64,000 nt of DNA from Ochrobactrum sp. CGA5 (GTDB lineage: Bacteria; Pseudomonadota; Alphaproteobacteria; Rhizobiales; Rhizobiaceae). Each line of letters begins with the position of its first letter. The stretch's first letter is position 1. The notes beneath the pieces were generated by a model, which was not told where the DNA came from, did no database searches, and worked only from the letters and a program-made list of their open reading frames with translations. Made by a program: the position numbers and the translations under genes. The stretch lies in contig NZ_VCIG01000001.1 of the NCBI RefSeq assembly GCF_006345815.1, forward strand, positions 62,001 to 126,000, read 5' to 3'. Shown in pieces: positions 35,888 through 45,144 of the stretch.

Positions 35888-36831
35888 GCTGGAACTCCGT
35901 TTTTCTGAAGGAACGCTTCGATTTCGGCCATAGTCGATGTGCCCTCCATAGGCCCTTTGACACCGACGGCGCGTGCACCGGTGGCATTAGCTATAACGAG
36001 TGCTCTTTTCGGTGCCATGTCGCGTAGCCAGCAGGTAACGAATGCTGCGCCAAAACTGTCGCCTGCGCCGGTTGGGTCGATTTCATCGACCTTGAAAGCA
36101 GGCGCGAAAACTTCGCCGGACCGGTCGAAATAGCTGGCGCCTTCCGCGCCGCGCTTGACCACAACGGCCTTGACACCCCGCGCCAGCAGCTCTTCCACGG
36201 CTGCCTTTTCCTCGGTCGCCTTAGTGAAGAGGAAAATTTCCGGGCCGCTCGGCATGAACAGGTCGGTGTTTTCCAGAGCATGGGCCAGCGCCTGACGCAT
36301 GCCCGGCAATTCCAGCATTTCCTTGCGGATGTTCGGGTCGAAGGAGACTGTACCGCCCTTCGCCTTGATGCGGATTGTCGCCTCGTGGATCGCCGAGACG
36401 ATGCCATCGGAGAACAGGGCCGAACCCATGATATGCAGATGATCGGCGGTCTCGATCAGCGTTTCAGCTTCTGGTGTCAGGCCGATGGCGCTGCATGCGC
36501 TGTGCTTGATGTTGAAGATGAAGTCGCGATTGCCATCCGGGCGATAGCGCACGAAGGCGCTGCCGGTGGCGGCTGTCGGATGCACGCCGATGGCCGAAAC
36601 ATCCACGCCGTCTTTTTGCAGGCGCTCGACATTGAGCGCGCCGAAATCGTCATTGCCGACCGCGCTGACCATGCCGCAGGGCTGGCCCATCTTGGCCGCC
36701 TGATCGATGAAGATCGCAGGCGCGCCGGAAGCGAACGGACCGATCAACGGGATGGCGGACTTGAAGCCGTTGCCGGTTTCCACGGCCATGATTTCGACGA
36801 CGATCTCGCCGATGGTGATGATCTTTTTCAT
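35884..36831 (-). CDS. PfkB/ribokinase-family carbohydrate kinase
   Basis: A 315-residue sugar kinase with the N-terminal GEIVVEIMAVE strand and the C-terminal catalytic signature DEIDPTGAGDSFGAAFV (the GAGD aspartate near residue 253 is the base). It would phosphorylate the imported sugar or its phosphate. It overlaps the GatZ-like gene by four bases and sits 14 bases after the permease gene. Exact substrate unknown; if the next step is truly a tagatose-bisphosphate aldolase, a ketohexose 6-phosphate is likely. Confidence 0.88.
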   Translation of the reverse strand: MKKIITIGEIVVEIMAVETGNGFKSAIPLIGPFASGAPAIFIDQAAKMGQPCGMVSAVGNDDFGALNVERLQKDGVDVSAIGVHPTAATGSAFVRYRPDGNRDFIFNIKHSACSAIGLTPEAETLIETADHLHIMGSALFSDGIVSAIHEATIRIKAKGGTVSFDPNIRKEMLELPGMRQALAHALENTDLFMPSGPEIFLFTKATEEKAAVEELLARGVKAVVVKRGAEGASYFDRSGEVFAPAFKVDEIDPTGAGDSFGAAFVTCWLRDMAPKRALVIANATGARAVGVKGPMEGTSTMAEIEAFLQKNGVPA

Positions 36832-36845
36832 GTGTGGTACCGCGA

Positions 36846-37841
36846 TTACGTGCGCATGGATTTCGAGCGCACGTCGAGCCAGACGGCGACCAGAATGACC
36901 ACGCCCTTGACGATGAGCTGGTAGAAATAGGGCACCGACAGCATGTTCATGCCGTTGTTGATGACGCCGATGATGAGTGCGCCGAGAATGGTGCCGACCA
37001 TGGTGCCGACGCCGCCGGCAAGCGAGGTGCCGCCAAGCACCACCGCCGCAATGGCGTCGAGTTCATAGCCCATGCCCGCATTGGTCTGCGCCGAGGACAG
37101 ACGCGACGACAGGAGGATTCCGCTGATTGCTGCCATGACGCCAGAGAGCATGAAGACGATGATCTTGATGCGGTTGACGCGGATGCCGGAATAGATTGCA
37201 GCTTCCTTGTTGCCGCCCGACAGATAGATGCGGCGACCGAAGACCGTCTTCGAAAGCAGGATATAGTTGAAGATGAACAGGACGCCGACGATCCAGATGA
37301 TGATCGGCAGGCCGAGCCAGCTTTCCGAGCCGATGGCAAGCCATGCATCGTTTTCGATAATTTCCGGCGCGCCATTGGTCGGCAGGCTGACCATGCCGCG
37401 GTAGATGCCCATTGTCGCAACCGTCACGATGAAGGATGGCAGCATCAGCTTTGCAGAAAGCACGCCGTTCAGCCCGCCCATAATGGCACCCGCCGCAAGG
37501 GTTAAGACCACCGTCGGCACGAAACCGAAGCCCATGGCGAAGGCTTGCGCCGCCACCATGCCGGAAACCGCGATGATGGAGCCAATCGAAAGGTCGATCT
37601 CGCCGAGCAGGATCACATAGGTCATGCCATAGGCGGCAACGGCGATCACTGCCACCTGCTGCATGATGTTCATGAAGTTGTTGAAAGCAAGAAAGCGTGG
37701 GTTCAGCACCGCAAAGACCACGCAGAGCACGGCCAACGAGATGATGATGCCACCATATTGGCGAACCAGCGAGGAGCTGAAAAGCGAACGGCGGACTTCC
37801 GCGTCGACGGCTTTCTTCTGAATATCTTGTAGGTTGCTCAT
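36846..37841 (-). CDS. Sugar ABC transporter permease (RbsC type)
   Basis: A 331-residue inner-membrane protein of the ribose/xylose (CUT2) permease family with about eight to ten hydrophobic segments, and the conserved AISGILLSSRLSSAQTNAGMGYELDAIAAVVLGGTS segment (residues about 225-260), only part quoted as motif. It forms the channel as a homodimer. It overlaps the upstream ATPase gene by four bases. Confidence 0.9.
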   Translation of the reverse strand: MSNLQDIQKKAVDAEVRRSLFSSSLVRQYGGIIISLAVLCVVFAVLNPRFLAFNNFMNIMQQVAVIAVAAYGMTYVILLGEIDLSIGSIIAVSGMVAAQAFAMGFGFVPTVVLTLAAGAIMGGLNGVLSAKLMLPSFIVTVATMGIYRGMVSLPTNGAPEIIENDAWLAIGSESWLGLPIIIWIVGVLFIFNYILLSKTVFGRRIYLSGGNKEAAIYSGIRVNRIKIIVFMLSGVMAAISGILLSSRLSSAQTNAGMGYELDAIAAVVLGGTSLAGGVGTMVGTILGALIIGVINNGMNMLSVPYFYQLIVKGVVILVAVWLDVRSKSMRT

Positions 37842-39382
37842 GTGTGCATTCCTGCTGCGTAGCTCATGACGGTTTCGGGCGTGAGGCCATCGGCATCGAC
37901 AATGGCGGCCACATGCTTGTTATGCATGACGGCCACGCGGTCGCTGAGGCCCAGCACTTCCGGCAGTTCGGAGGAAACCATCAGGATCGCCGCGCCATTG
38001 GCGGCAAGTTCACGGATGATGCGATAGATTTCGAATTTCGCGCCCACATCGACGCCGCGTGTCGGCTCATCGAGAATGAGAATGCGCGGCTTCGTCTGGA
38101 GCCATTTTGCCAGCACGATCTTTTGCTGGTTGCCACCGCTGAGCGATCCGGCAATCGTGTCGATGGATGCGGTCTTGATCGCAAGGCGCAGCACTTCCGC
38201 CTTGGCGGCAGAGCGCTCTGCCCGGGAACGCATCAGGCCGAAAGGCCCCGCAAGCTGGCCGAGCCCCACCATATTGATGTTGCGCTCAACGCTATGCGGA
38301 AGAACCAAGCCTTCTTCCTTGCGGTTCTCTGTCACGAAAGCAATGCCATTGCGAATGGCATCGGTCGGCGAGGAAAGAGTAATCACCTCCCCGTCGAGCC
38401 TGATCTCGCCCGTAGGCCGCAGCATACCGAATAAAGCCTTCATTACGTCCGAACGGCCCGAGCCGACCAGCCCGAAAAGCCCCAGAACTTCGCCGGGTTT
38501 TACGCCGATGGAAACATCGGTAAACTTGCCCGGCACGGAAAGGTTCTTCGTTTCCAGAATCGGCGAAACATTGTCCGAAGGGCGCGGCGCTTCACGCGGC
38601 GGATAAATGTCGTTCATCTCGCGACCGACCATAAGCGCGATCAGCTGCTCGATAGTCGTCTCGCTCTTTTCCGTCGTCGTTACGTATTCGCCATCGCGAA
38701 CAACCGTAATGTCGTCGGAAAGCCGCATGATTTCTTCCATGCGGTGCGAAATATAGATAACGGCAGTGCCGCGAGCTTTCAGGCGCTCGATGATCGAGAA
38801 CAGGATTTCCGCTTCGTTGTCGGAAAGCGATGAGGTCGGCTCGTCCAGAATAACGACGTCAGCAGGCTGGCTCAGGCCCTTGGCGATTTCAACGAGCTGG
38901 CGCTGGGCAATCGACAGGTCGCCAACTTTTGCGCGGGCATCGACGGGCAGACCAAGTTCGTGGATGAGCTTGTCTGCGGCGGCGTTGAGTTCGCGCTCCC
39001 GCACAAAACCGAAGCGGCTTGGCTCGTGATTGGCGAAAATGTTCTCGGCCACGCTTAGATTGCGCGACAGGCTCAGTTCCTGAAAGACGATGGCAATGCC
39101 ATTTGCGCGGGCATCGCGCGGGTCTTTCGGCGCATAGGTTGTGCCTCTAAGCAAGATGGTACCAGAGGTTGGCTTGAAAACGCCTGCCAGAATCTTCATC
39201 AGCGTGGATTTGCCAGCGCCGTTTTCGCCAAGAAGCGTATGAACGCGGCCGCGACGCACGGTCAGGTTCATGCGCTTCAGCGCGATGACCGGGCCGAAGG
39301 ATTTCGCCACGTCGCGAATTTCAAGAACCGGTTCCGATGCGGCTTTTCGTTCGGATTCGGTGGCTGTCTCGGTAACTGTCAC
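37838..39382 (-). CDS. Sugar ABC transporter ATPase (RbsA type, two ATPase domains)
   Basis: The 514-residue protein has two ABC domains, as in ribose/xylose importers: first Walker A GENGAGKSTLMK near residue 54 with Walker B VVILDEPTSSL, second half from about residue 265 with LSGGNQQKIVLAKWLQ and ILILDEPTRGVDVG. The second Walker A is degenerate (GLVGSGRSDVM), as is usual in this family. The start is a GTG after a GGAGG. It follows the binding-protein gene by 174 bases that contain two hairpins. Confidence 0.92.
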   Translation of the reverse strand: MTVTETATESERKAASEPVLEIRDVAKSFGPVIALKRMNLTVRRGRVHTLLGENGAGKSTLMKILAGVFKPTSGTILLRGTTYAPKDPRDARANGIAIVFQELSLSRNLSVAENIFANHEPSRFGFVRERELNAAADKLIHELGLPVDARAKVGDLSIAQRQLVEIAKGLSQPADVVILDEPTSSLSDNEAEILFSIIERLKARGTAVIYISHRMEEIMRLSDDITVVRDGEYVTTTEKSETTIEQLIALMVGREMNDIYPPREAPRPSDNVSPILETKNLSVPGKFTDVSIGVKPGEVLGLFGLVGSGRSDVMKALFGMLRPTGEIRLDGEVITLSSPTDAIRNGIAFVTENRKEEGLVLPHSVERNINMVGLGQLAGPFGLMRSRAERSAAKAEVLRLAIKTASIDTIAGSLSGGNQQKIVLAKWLQTKPRILILDEPTRGVDVGAKFEIYRIIRELAANGAAILMVSSELPEVLGLSDRVAVMHNKHVAAIVDADGLTPETVMSYAAGMHT

Positions 39383-39465
39383 TTTGGGGCCTCCACTCTC
39401 CGTTCTTCAGTCCCCCGGCGGGATTTTAGGATCGATCCCGAGCGAAGGCTGCAATTCAAAAGGGT

Positions 39466-39548
39466 TGCGGCGGCGGCAAGGCGCGTGGTGTTCGCCGCGC
39501 CGCCGCACGCAGATAGGAAACAGCGACTGGGAGGAGTGCCGCTGTTTC
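39466..39548 (-). promoter_or_regulatory. Two intercistronic hairpins between binding protein and ATPase genes
   Basis: One stem pairs TGCGGCGGCG (39466-39475) with CGCCGCCGCA (39498-39507); the other pairs GAAACAGCG (39517-39525) with CGCTGTTTC (39540-39548). Such structures after a binding-protein gene usually stabilise its mRNA or partly stop transcription, so that much more binding protein than ATPase is made. Confidence 0.55.
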
Positions 39549-39556
39549 ACGCGGTG

Positions 39557-40459
39557 TTACTTGGTTTCGCCGTCCTTGGTCACAATGCCTGGAACGATCG
39601 GCTGCTTGGCAGGCACTTCCTCGCCTTTGATGACTTTCGCAGCGGTTTCAACGGCAACCTTGCCCATCTGATCCGGGTACTGTGCGATAACGCCGACCAT
39701 GACAGGATCGCTTTTCACAGCGTTACGGGCTTCTTCCATACCGTCGAAACCGATGACCTTGACCTGGTTTTCAAGCTTGGCCGACTTCACTGCCGAGGCA
39801 GCGGCCAAGGCGGCGTCGTCACCGAAACCGAAGATGCCGACAATATCAGGATTGGCCTGAAGAATGTTCTGTGCGGCCGAAAGAGCTTCCGAACGGGTGA
39901 TGCCCGGCTGGATCGCAACGATCTTGATGTCTGGATATTTGGCGATGCCCTTTTTGAAACCTTCAATGCGATCCACCACCGACTGAACTGTTGGGTAATC
40001 GATCACGGCGACATTTCCCTTTTCGCCGATGGATTTCGCCATGAGTTCGGCAGCCTTTTCGCCGCCCGCGAAATTGTCCGTACCCACAAATGAGGTCACA
40101 TCAATATTGTTGGCGGGAACATCGACGGTAATCACTTTGATGCCAGCCTTTTGGGCCTTGTTGATGGCCGCGCGAACGCCCTTGCTGTCAACCGGCGAGA
40201 TGATGATGACGTCGACGCCCTTGGTGATGAAATCTTCGACATCGGCGAGCTGCTTGCTTAGATCCTGGTTGGCGATCGAGACTTCCAGCGGTACGTTCTC
40301 TGCCTGCGCTTCCTTCTTCATCGCTTCTGCGAGCGAGATGTAGAATGGATGCTGCTGGGTGAGAAGCGATGCGCCGATGCCTTCGGCAGATGCAGCGCCT
40401 GCCATCATGGCCAGAGCTATGCCGGAAAAGAGAATACGGCTGAGCGATTTGCGAAACAT
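39557..40459 (-). CDS. Sugar ABC transporter periplasmic binding protein (RbsB type)
   Basis: The 300-residue product begins with a signal peptide (MFRKSLSRILFSGIALAMMAG, cleavage likely after ASA) and is a class I periplasmic binding protein: KKEAQAENVPLEVSIANQDL, IISPVDSKGVRAAINKA near 90-106, and FVGTDNFAGGEKAAELMA in the hinge region. GGAGG precedes the ATG by five bases. It is the first gene of the sugar operon, divergent from a LacI regulator. Ligand not determinable; ribose-like or other pentose/hexose sugars are possible. Confidence 0.9.
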   Translation of the reverse strand: MFRKSLSRILFSGIALAMMAGAASAEGIGASLLTQQHPFYISLAEAMKKEAQAENVPLEVSIANQDLSKQLADVEDFITKGVDVIIISPVDSKGVRAAINKAQKAGIKVITVDVPANNIDVTSFVGTDNFAGGEKAAELMAKSIGEKGNVAVIDYPTVQSVVDRIEGFKKGIAKYPDIKIVAIQPGITRSEALSAAQNILQANPDIVGIFGFGDDAALAAASAVKSAKLENQVKVIGFDGMEEARNAVKSDPVMVGVIAQYPDQMGKVAVETAAKVIKGEEVPAKQPIVPGIVTKDGETK

Positions 40460-40636
40460 GATTTCCTCCGAATAACCGGCGCTCGCCGGGGCGTCCTTCT
40501 ATGGGACATGAACAAGGGTTTTCCTGCTGGTTCGTCAGTTGTCGCCAACTTCAAACCTCCCGAAGGGCAGGGCCTTCAGCTCATGATTGAGCTCCCTAAG
40601 ACATGCTAGAGCTTCTTCAATGTGTCAATATAAAAA

Positions 40637-40651
40637 TTTCCACGTGTAAAA
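40637..40651. promoter_or_regulatory. CACGTG-centred palindrome, candidate LacI-family operator
   Basis: TTTCCACGTGTAAAA lies in the 330-base gap between the divergent binding-protein and LacI genes. It is an imperfect palindrome inside an AT-rich tract, a common form for LacI-family sites. The rest of 40460-40789 shows no gene. Confidence 0.35.
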
Positions 40652-40789
40652 ATTATAACGATTGAATCCATGCGCGCTAGCCATTGGTGAGCACGGATAC
40701 AGGTGCGAAGAGGTGGGCTGGCGATCAATCAAGTGTTGAAATTTGTTGCGTCTGAACGGAAATAAATTTACGCATGAAAAGAAAAGTGG

Positions 40790-41866
40790 ATGGCGTCGGA
40801 AAACGCCTCTATACCCAAACCGGAAAAGCACGGCATGACCGACCAGAAGATAAGGACGATGGAAGAGTTCGCAGCGGCAAGCGGATTGTCTCGTCCGACG
40901 GTCTCGAAATATTTCGACAATCCTGAAAGCGTAAAGCCGTCCACGCGTGCTCGTATCGAAAAGGCGCTGAAAGACCATAATTATCAGCCCAACATTTTTG
41001 CGGTCAGCCTCAATCGCAAGAAGCCGAAGAATATCGGCGTTATCGTTCCGCATATATCCGATCCATTCTACGCCGAGATTATTCGACAGATTGAGATGCG
41101 CTGTCTGGCGGAGGGCTATTGGACAATCGTGCTGTCGTCTCATGGAGAGAGAAAGCTTGAAGCGCGGGCGATGCGCACGTTGATGTCTCTCAAGATTGCG
41201 GGTGTCCTGATGGCTCCGCTCGGTTTCGATACGGATGAGAAGCTTCTTTCCAGCTTGTCGAACTCGACGCCCGCAGTTTTTCTGGACAGTCGCATCAGCG
41301 ACGATCACCCGTTCGTCGGCACAGACAATCGCCAGAGCATAGGGAACATCACTGAATATCTCTATCGAACGGGGGAGCATCCCTGCTTTCTCGAAATGCC
41401 CGCTGTAAACCAAAACGCGCTGGAACGGCGCTCGGCCTATATCGAAACGATGGAAAGGCTTGGGGTTGAGCCTATAGTCCTTCCCATTGCCACAAAGAAC
41501 TGGAACTTTGAGGAACTGGGCTATCAGGAGGCTGGCCGGATTTTTGATCGCGGTGGATTTCCAACGCGCACAGTTCTTTGTGCCAATGATCGTCTGGCCT
41601 TTGGCGTCATTTCCGCCGCGTTCGAGCGACGGCGCCATGTCGGGCGCGAGGAAGGCTGCGATCTTCGTGTCGCTGGTCACGACGACCATCCTCTCAGCCG
41701 CTTCACCTGCCCGCCACTCACCACAGTTGCGCAGGATTATCGGCAAATCGCGCAACTCGGTCTCGATATGCTGTTCTCGCGGATCAATGCGCAGGAAAGC
41801 GGGGCAGCCGTGGAGAGGGAAACCCGTCGTCTCGATAGCCATCTCATCATGCGCGGCTCTGCGTGA
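40790..41866 (+). CDS. LacI-family transcriptional regulator of the sugar operon
   Basis: A 358-residue repressor: helix-turn-helix TMEEFAAASGLSRPTVSKYF (about residues 23-42), then a hinge and an effector-binding domain starting KNIGVIVPHISDPFYAEII near 83. The N-terminus has some 20 residues before the helix-turn-helix; ATG 40835 is an alternative start. It is divergent from the binding-protein gene and very likely controls the sugar operon 34601-40459, perhaps induced by the sugar or its phosphate. Confidence 0.88.
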   Translation: MASENASIPKPEKHGMTDQKIRTMEEFAAASGLSRPTVSKYFDNPESVKPSTRARIEKALKDHNYQPNIFAVSLNRKKPKNIGVIVPHISDPFYAEIIRQIEMRCLAEGYWTIVLSSHGERKLEARAMRTLMSLKIAGVLMAPLGFDTDEKLLSSLSNSTPAVFLDSRISDDHPFVGTDNRQSIGNITEYLYRTGEHPCFLEMPAVNQNALERRSAYIETMERLGVEPIVLPIATKNWNFEELGYQEAGRIFDRGGFPTRTVLCANDRLAFGVISAAFERRRHVGREEGCDLRVAGHDDHPLSRFTCPPLTTVAQDYRQIAQLGLDMLFSRINAQESGAAVERETRRLDSHLIMRGSA

Positions 41867-42256
41867 CGCCCCTGAAAAGCCTCCTGAAAGACAGGGTATG
41901 CACAATCTTGCCATGCGCTCGCCGCAATTGACGGGCGAAAATAGGCTTGTTTTTGATCGTTTTTGCGTCTGTTGACGGCTAAAGGCGTCTTTTCTTCATT
42001 CTGCCTTAATTAAGAGTGGCGCGTTAACCAAGCTAGCCGCTTTGATATGTCCGGCGAAGGAAATGCTCCGCTGCTCCCTAGATTTTTTTCATGCTCGCCT
42101 ATGTGGTTAGGTAGGCAGCATGGAGTTGTGCGGCAATCGGATTGCTGCAAGACATGCGACCCATGTCTGAAATGTCTCACAATTGGTGAGCGGCTAATCC
42201 GAACGGTTTCACTGCACGTATGACGGGATGCCGGTTATACTGGAAGGGGTAATGTC
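41867..42256. other. Intergenic region before gcd
   Basis: About 390 bases with no recognisable gene. It probably contains the gcd promoter; a tract with TTAATTAAGAGTGGCGCGTTAA near 42006-42030 is AT-rich. An AAGGGG at 42244 precedes the TTG start of gcd. Confidence 0.3.
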
Positions 42257-44566
42257 TTGCTTATCAGGTTGACTTCTATCGTTCTTTTCCTGATCGGGCT
42301 TGTGCTCGGCGGGGGAGGTATCTGGCTCGCGGCCCTCGGCGGTAGCTGGTACTATATTCTGGCGGCGGCCGGCTTCCTGCTGACCGCCATTCTGCTTTTC
42401 CGGCGTAGCGCCGCTGCATTGTGGGTCTATGCTCTTGTCATTCTGGGATCGCTTGGCTGGGCCGTTTATGAAGTCGGCTTTGACTGGTGGCAGTTGGGCG
42501 CGCGCGGCGGCGTGATAGTGCTGCTCGGCTTCTGGATGCTGACGCCCTGGATCAGGAGACCACTCAATAGCGGAGCCGGCGATAGCGGACTTCCGCTGGC
42601 TGCAGCCTCGGTGATCGCTTTGGTGGTCGCAGGTTATGCGATGACACAGGATGCCTATGATATTGCTGGAGAGCTGCCGACGGAGAAGGTGGCTGCCGTG
42701 CCTGATCTTGGCGGTAACGTTCCTGACGGCGAATGGCATCAATATGGTCGAACGCCCTATGGCCAGCGCTACTCGCCGCTGACACAGATAACGCCGGAAA
42801 ATGTCTCCAAACTTCAGGTTGCCTGGCAGTATCAGACCGGCGATGTGAAGCAGCCGCAGGATGTGGCGGAAACGACCTATCAGGTTACCCCGCTCAAGAT
42901 CGGGGATTCCCTTTATCTCTGCACGCCGCACAACTGGGCCATTGCTCTTGATGCCGCAACCGGCAAGGAAAAGTGGAAATTCGATCCCAAGGTTGGCTTC
43001 AATACAGATCGCCAGCACCAGACCTGCCGTGGTGTAAGCTACTGGAAGGACGCGACCGCTACCGCAGGCGCGAAATGCGCTGAGCGGGTCTACCTCCCGA
43101 CGTCTGACGCAAGACTGATAGCACTCGATACGGCAACCGGAGAAATTTGCACGGATTTCGCCAATGGCGGGACGCTCGATCTCAGTCACGGCATGAAATA
43201 CAATCCGGCAGGATATTATTACTCCACTTCGCCTCCTGCCGTCGTCGGAGACAAGATCATCGTTGGCGGCGCCGTCAATGACAATTACTCGACGGAAGAA
43301 CAGTCTGGCGTCATTCGCGCATTCGATATCCGTACCGGTCAACTGCTATGGAACTGGGATTCGGGTAATCCAGATGTAACCACGCCGCTGCCGGAGGGCG
43401 AGCACTATACGACGAACTCTCCGAACAGTTGGTCCGTTTCAAGCGTCGATGAAAAGCTCGGACTGATTTTTGTTCCGCTTGGCAACAAGGTGCCTGACCA
43501 GCTCGGAATGGACCGAAGCGAGAGTGTGGAGAAGTTTTCCTCGTCCATCGTCGCTCTCGATGTAAACACCGGACAGGTTCGCTGGGTGCGTCAGACGGTA
43601 CATCATGATCTTTGGGATATGGATGTTCCGGCACAGCCGGTCCTTCTGGAAATCAACGGGGTTCCTGCGCTGGTCGGTCCGACCAAACAGGGCGACCTTT
43701 ATGTTCTGGATCGACGCACCGGTGAGCCCATCATTCCGGTCAAGGAAATTCCTGCCCCGACAGGCGCGATACCGGAGGACCATACCGCTCCCACACAGCC
43801 GATCTCGGATCTCACGTTCAGTCCGCCGCCCTTGCGCGAAAGCGACATGTGGGGCGTGACAATGTTCGATCAGCTCGCCTGTCGTATTGAGTTCCACCAA
43901 CTGTTCTATGAAGGTCGGTATACTCCGCCTTCGTTACGAGGAACGATTGTCTATCCGGGCAATTTCGGTGTCTTCAACTGGGGCAGCGTGGCCGTCGATC
44001 CTGTACGGCAGGTCATGTTCGGTATGCCCACTTATCTGGCCTTCACCTCGCGTCTGGTTCCACGTGCGGATATCCCGCCAAAAGAACAGGATGAGAAGGG
44101 AAGCGAGCAGGGTTTGAACCGCAATGACGGCGCCCCCTATGGCGTGTTCATGGGGCCATTTCTCGGCCCGCTCGGCATTCCCTGCCAGACGCCGCCATGG
44201 GGTTACGTCGCTGGTGTTGACTTGCGAACTGGCAAGATTGCCTACAAGCATCGGAACGGGACAATCCGCGATATGTCACCGGTTCCGCTTCCGCTGAAGG
44301 TTGGCGTTCCAGGTATTGGCGGCCCGATGATCACGGCAGGCGGTGTCGCCTTCCTCGGCGCGGCGGTGGACGACTATCTGCGTGCCTATGATCTGACATC
44401 GGGCAAACAGCTCTGGGAAGCCAGACTCCCAGCCGGCGGTCAGTCGACGCCGATGAGCTATACGGTCGGCGACCAGCAGTTCGTTCTGATGGTTGCCGGC
44501 GGGCATGGTTCTGTTGGCACCAAGCCCGGCGATTACGTGATCGCCTATACTCTGCCCAAAGGCTGA
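42257..44566 (+). CDS. gcd: Membrane-bound PQQ-dependent glucose dehydrogenase
   Basis: The 769-residue protein has five N-terminal membrane segments (about residues 5-125) and a periplasmic eight-bladed quinoprotein propeller. It would oxidise glucose (or other aldoses) to the lactone in the periplasm and pass electrons to ubiquinone. Seen motifs include WHQYGRTPYGQRYSPLTQI near 157, HHDLWDMDVPAQP near 455, and the propeller W-motifs. The start appears to be TTG at 42257 with AAGGGG eight bases before; an ATG at 42252 is in another frame. No pqq synthesis genes are present in this window, so the cofactor must come from elsewhere. Confidence 0.93.
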   Translation: MLIRLTSIVLFLIGLVLGGGGIWLAALGGSWYYILAAAGFLLTAILLFRRSAAALWVYALVILGSLGWAVYEVGFDWWQLGARGGVIVLLGFWMLTPWIRRPLNSGAGDSGLPLAAASVIALVVAGYAMTQDAYDIAGELPTEKVAAVPDLGGNVPDGEWHQYGRTPYGQRYSPLTQITPENVSKLQVAWQYQTGDVKQPQDVAETTYQVTPLKIGDSLYLCTPHNWAIALDAATGKEKWKFDPKVGFNTDRQHQTCRGVSYWKDATATAGAKCAERVYLPTSDARLIALDTATGEICTDFANGGTLDLSHGMKYNPAGYYYSTSPPAVVGDKIIVGGAVNDNYSTEEQSGVIRAFDIRTGQLLWNWDSGNPDVTTPLPEGEHYTTNSPNSWSVSSVDEKLGLIFVPLGNKVPDQLGMDRSESVEKFSSSIVALDVNTGQVRWVRQTVHHDLWDMDVPAQPVLLEINGVPALVGPTKQGDLYVLDRRTGEPIIPVKEIPAPTGAIPEDHTAPTQPISDLTFSPPPLRESDMWGVTMFDQLACRIEFHQLFYEGRYTPPSLRGTIVYPGNFGVFNWGSVAVDPVRQVMFGMPTYLAFTSRLVPRADIPPKEQDEKGSEQGLNRNDGAPYGVFMGPFLGPLGIPCQTPPWGYVAGVDLRTGKIAYKHRNGTIRDMSPVPLPLKVGVPGIGGPMITAGGVAFLGAAVDDYLRAYDLTSGKQLWEARLPAGGQSTPMSYTVGDQQFVLMVAGGHGSVGTKPGDYVIAYTLPKG

Positions 44567-44584
44567 GCTGGTGATGTGAAAGAA

Positions 44585-44610
44585 AAACGCCGGGAGTGAT
44601 CCCGGCGTTT
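44585..44610. terminator. Bidirectional terminator between gcd and cueR
   Basis: AAACGCCGGG, loop AGTGAT, CCCGGCGTTT, followed by TATTTG, between convergent genes. Confidence 0.85.
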
Positions 44611-44622
44611 TATTTGCAGACC

Positions 44623-45072
44623 TTAAATTTTACCGTGCAGCAATTCACCTTTGCGTGGAGCCGGACGTTTGCGGCTTTCCACGCTGTTTTCTGCAAGCTG
44701 ATGAATGATCGGGCAATCGGGGCGATTATCGCCGTGACAGTTCTTCGCGAGGTAACGTAACGTATCAGCCATCTCCTGGAGCTGGCGCATCTTGGCTTCG
44801 AGCTCCTCGACATGGCCGAGCGCCACCTTCTTGACGTCAGCCGATGCGCGGTTCCGGTCGCGCCAGAGTGCCAGAAGTTCCTTGATCTGTTCAACCTGAA
44901 AACCGAGATCGCGGCTGCGGCGGATGAAGCGCAGGGTTTCAACGTCTTTCTGCGTGTAGACGCGATAGCCCGAACCTGTTCTCTCGGCAGCTTCAATCAG
45001 TCCGATCGTTTCATAATGGCGGATCATCTTCGCTGATATGCCAGATGCCGCAGCTGCCTGCCCGATGTTCAT
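44623..45072 (-). CDS. cueR: MerR-family copper-responsive regulator CueR/HmrR
   Basis: The 149-residue protein shows the MerR layout: N-terminal helix-turn-helix (MNIGQAAAASGISAKMIRHY), dimerisation coiled coil (about 75-107) and metal loop with C112 and C120 (NCHGDNRPDC), exactly the CueR spacing. This distinguishes it from ZntR or MerR. It should activate copA, whose CueR-type promoter lies about 12.6 kb away in this window. It lies 72 bases after the end of the osmoprotectant operon and may share its transcription or have its own promoter. Confidence 0.93.
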   Translation of the reverse strand: MNIGQAAAASGISAKMIRHYETIGLIEAAERTGSGYRVYTQKDVETLRFIRRSRDLGFQVEQIKELLALWRDRNRASADVKKVALGHVEELEAKMRQLQEMADTLRYLAKNCHGDNRPDCPIIHQLAENSVESRKRPAPRKGELLHGKI

Positions 45073-45144
45073 CCCGTTCCTCGCTGGCTGGTCATTTGCA
45101 AGGATATAGGAATGCCGTGACGTCTTTCAAAGAGGTTTGTGCTT

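Noticed and set aside
34604-35908. Open frame of 434 codons on the plus strand opposite the GatZ-like gene
   Set aside because: It lies wholly antisense to a conserved gene and has no recognisable domain; the minus-strand frame is clearly coding.
35884-40459. Fructose transporter FrcBCA-FrcK as identity of the sugar operon
   Set aside because: The ATPase here has two domains (514 residues) whereas FrcA is a single-domain ATPase as I recall.
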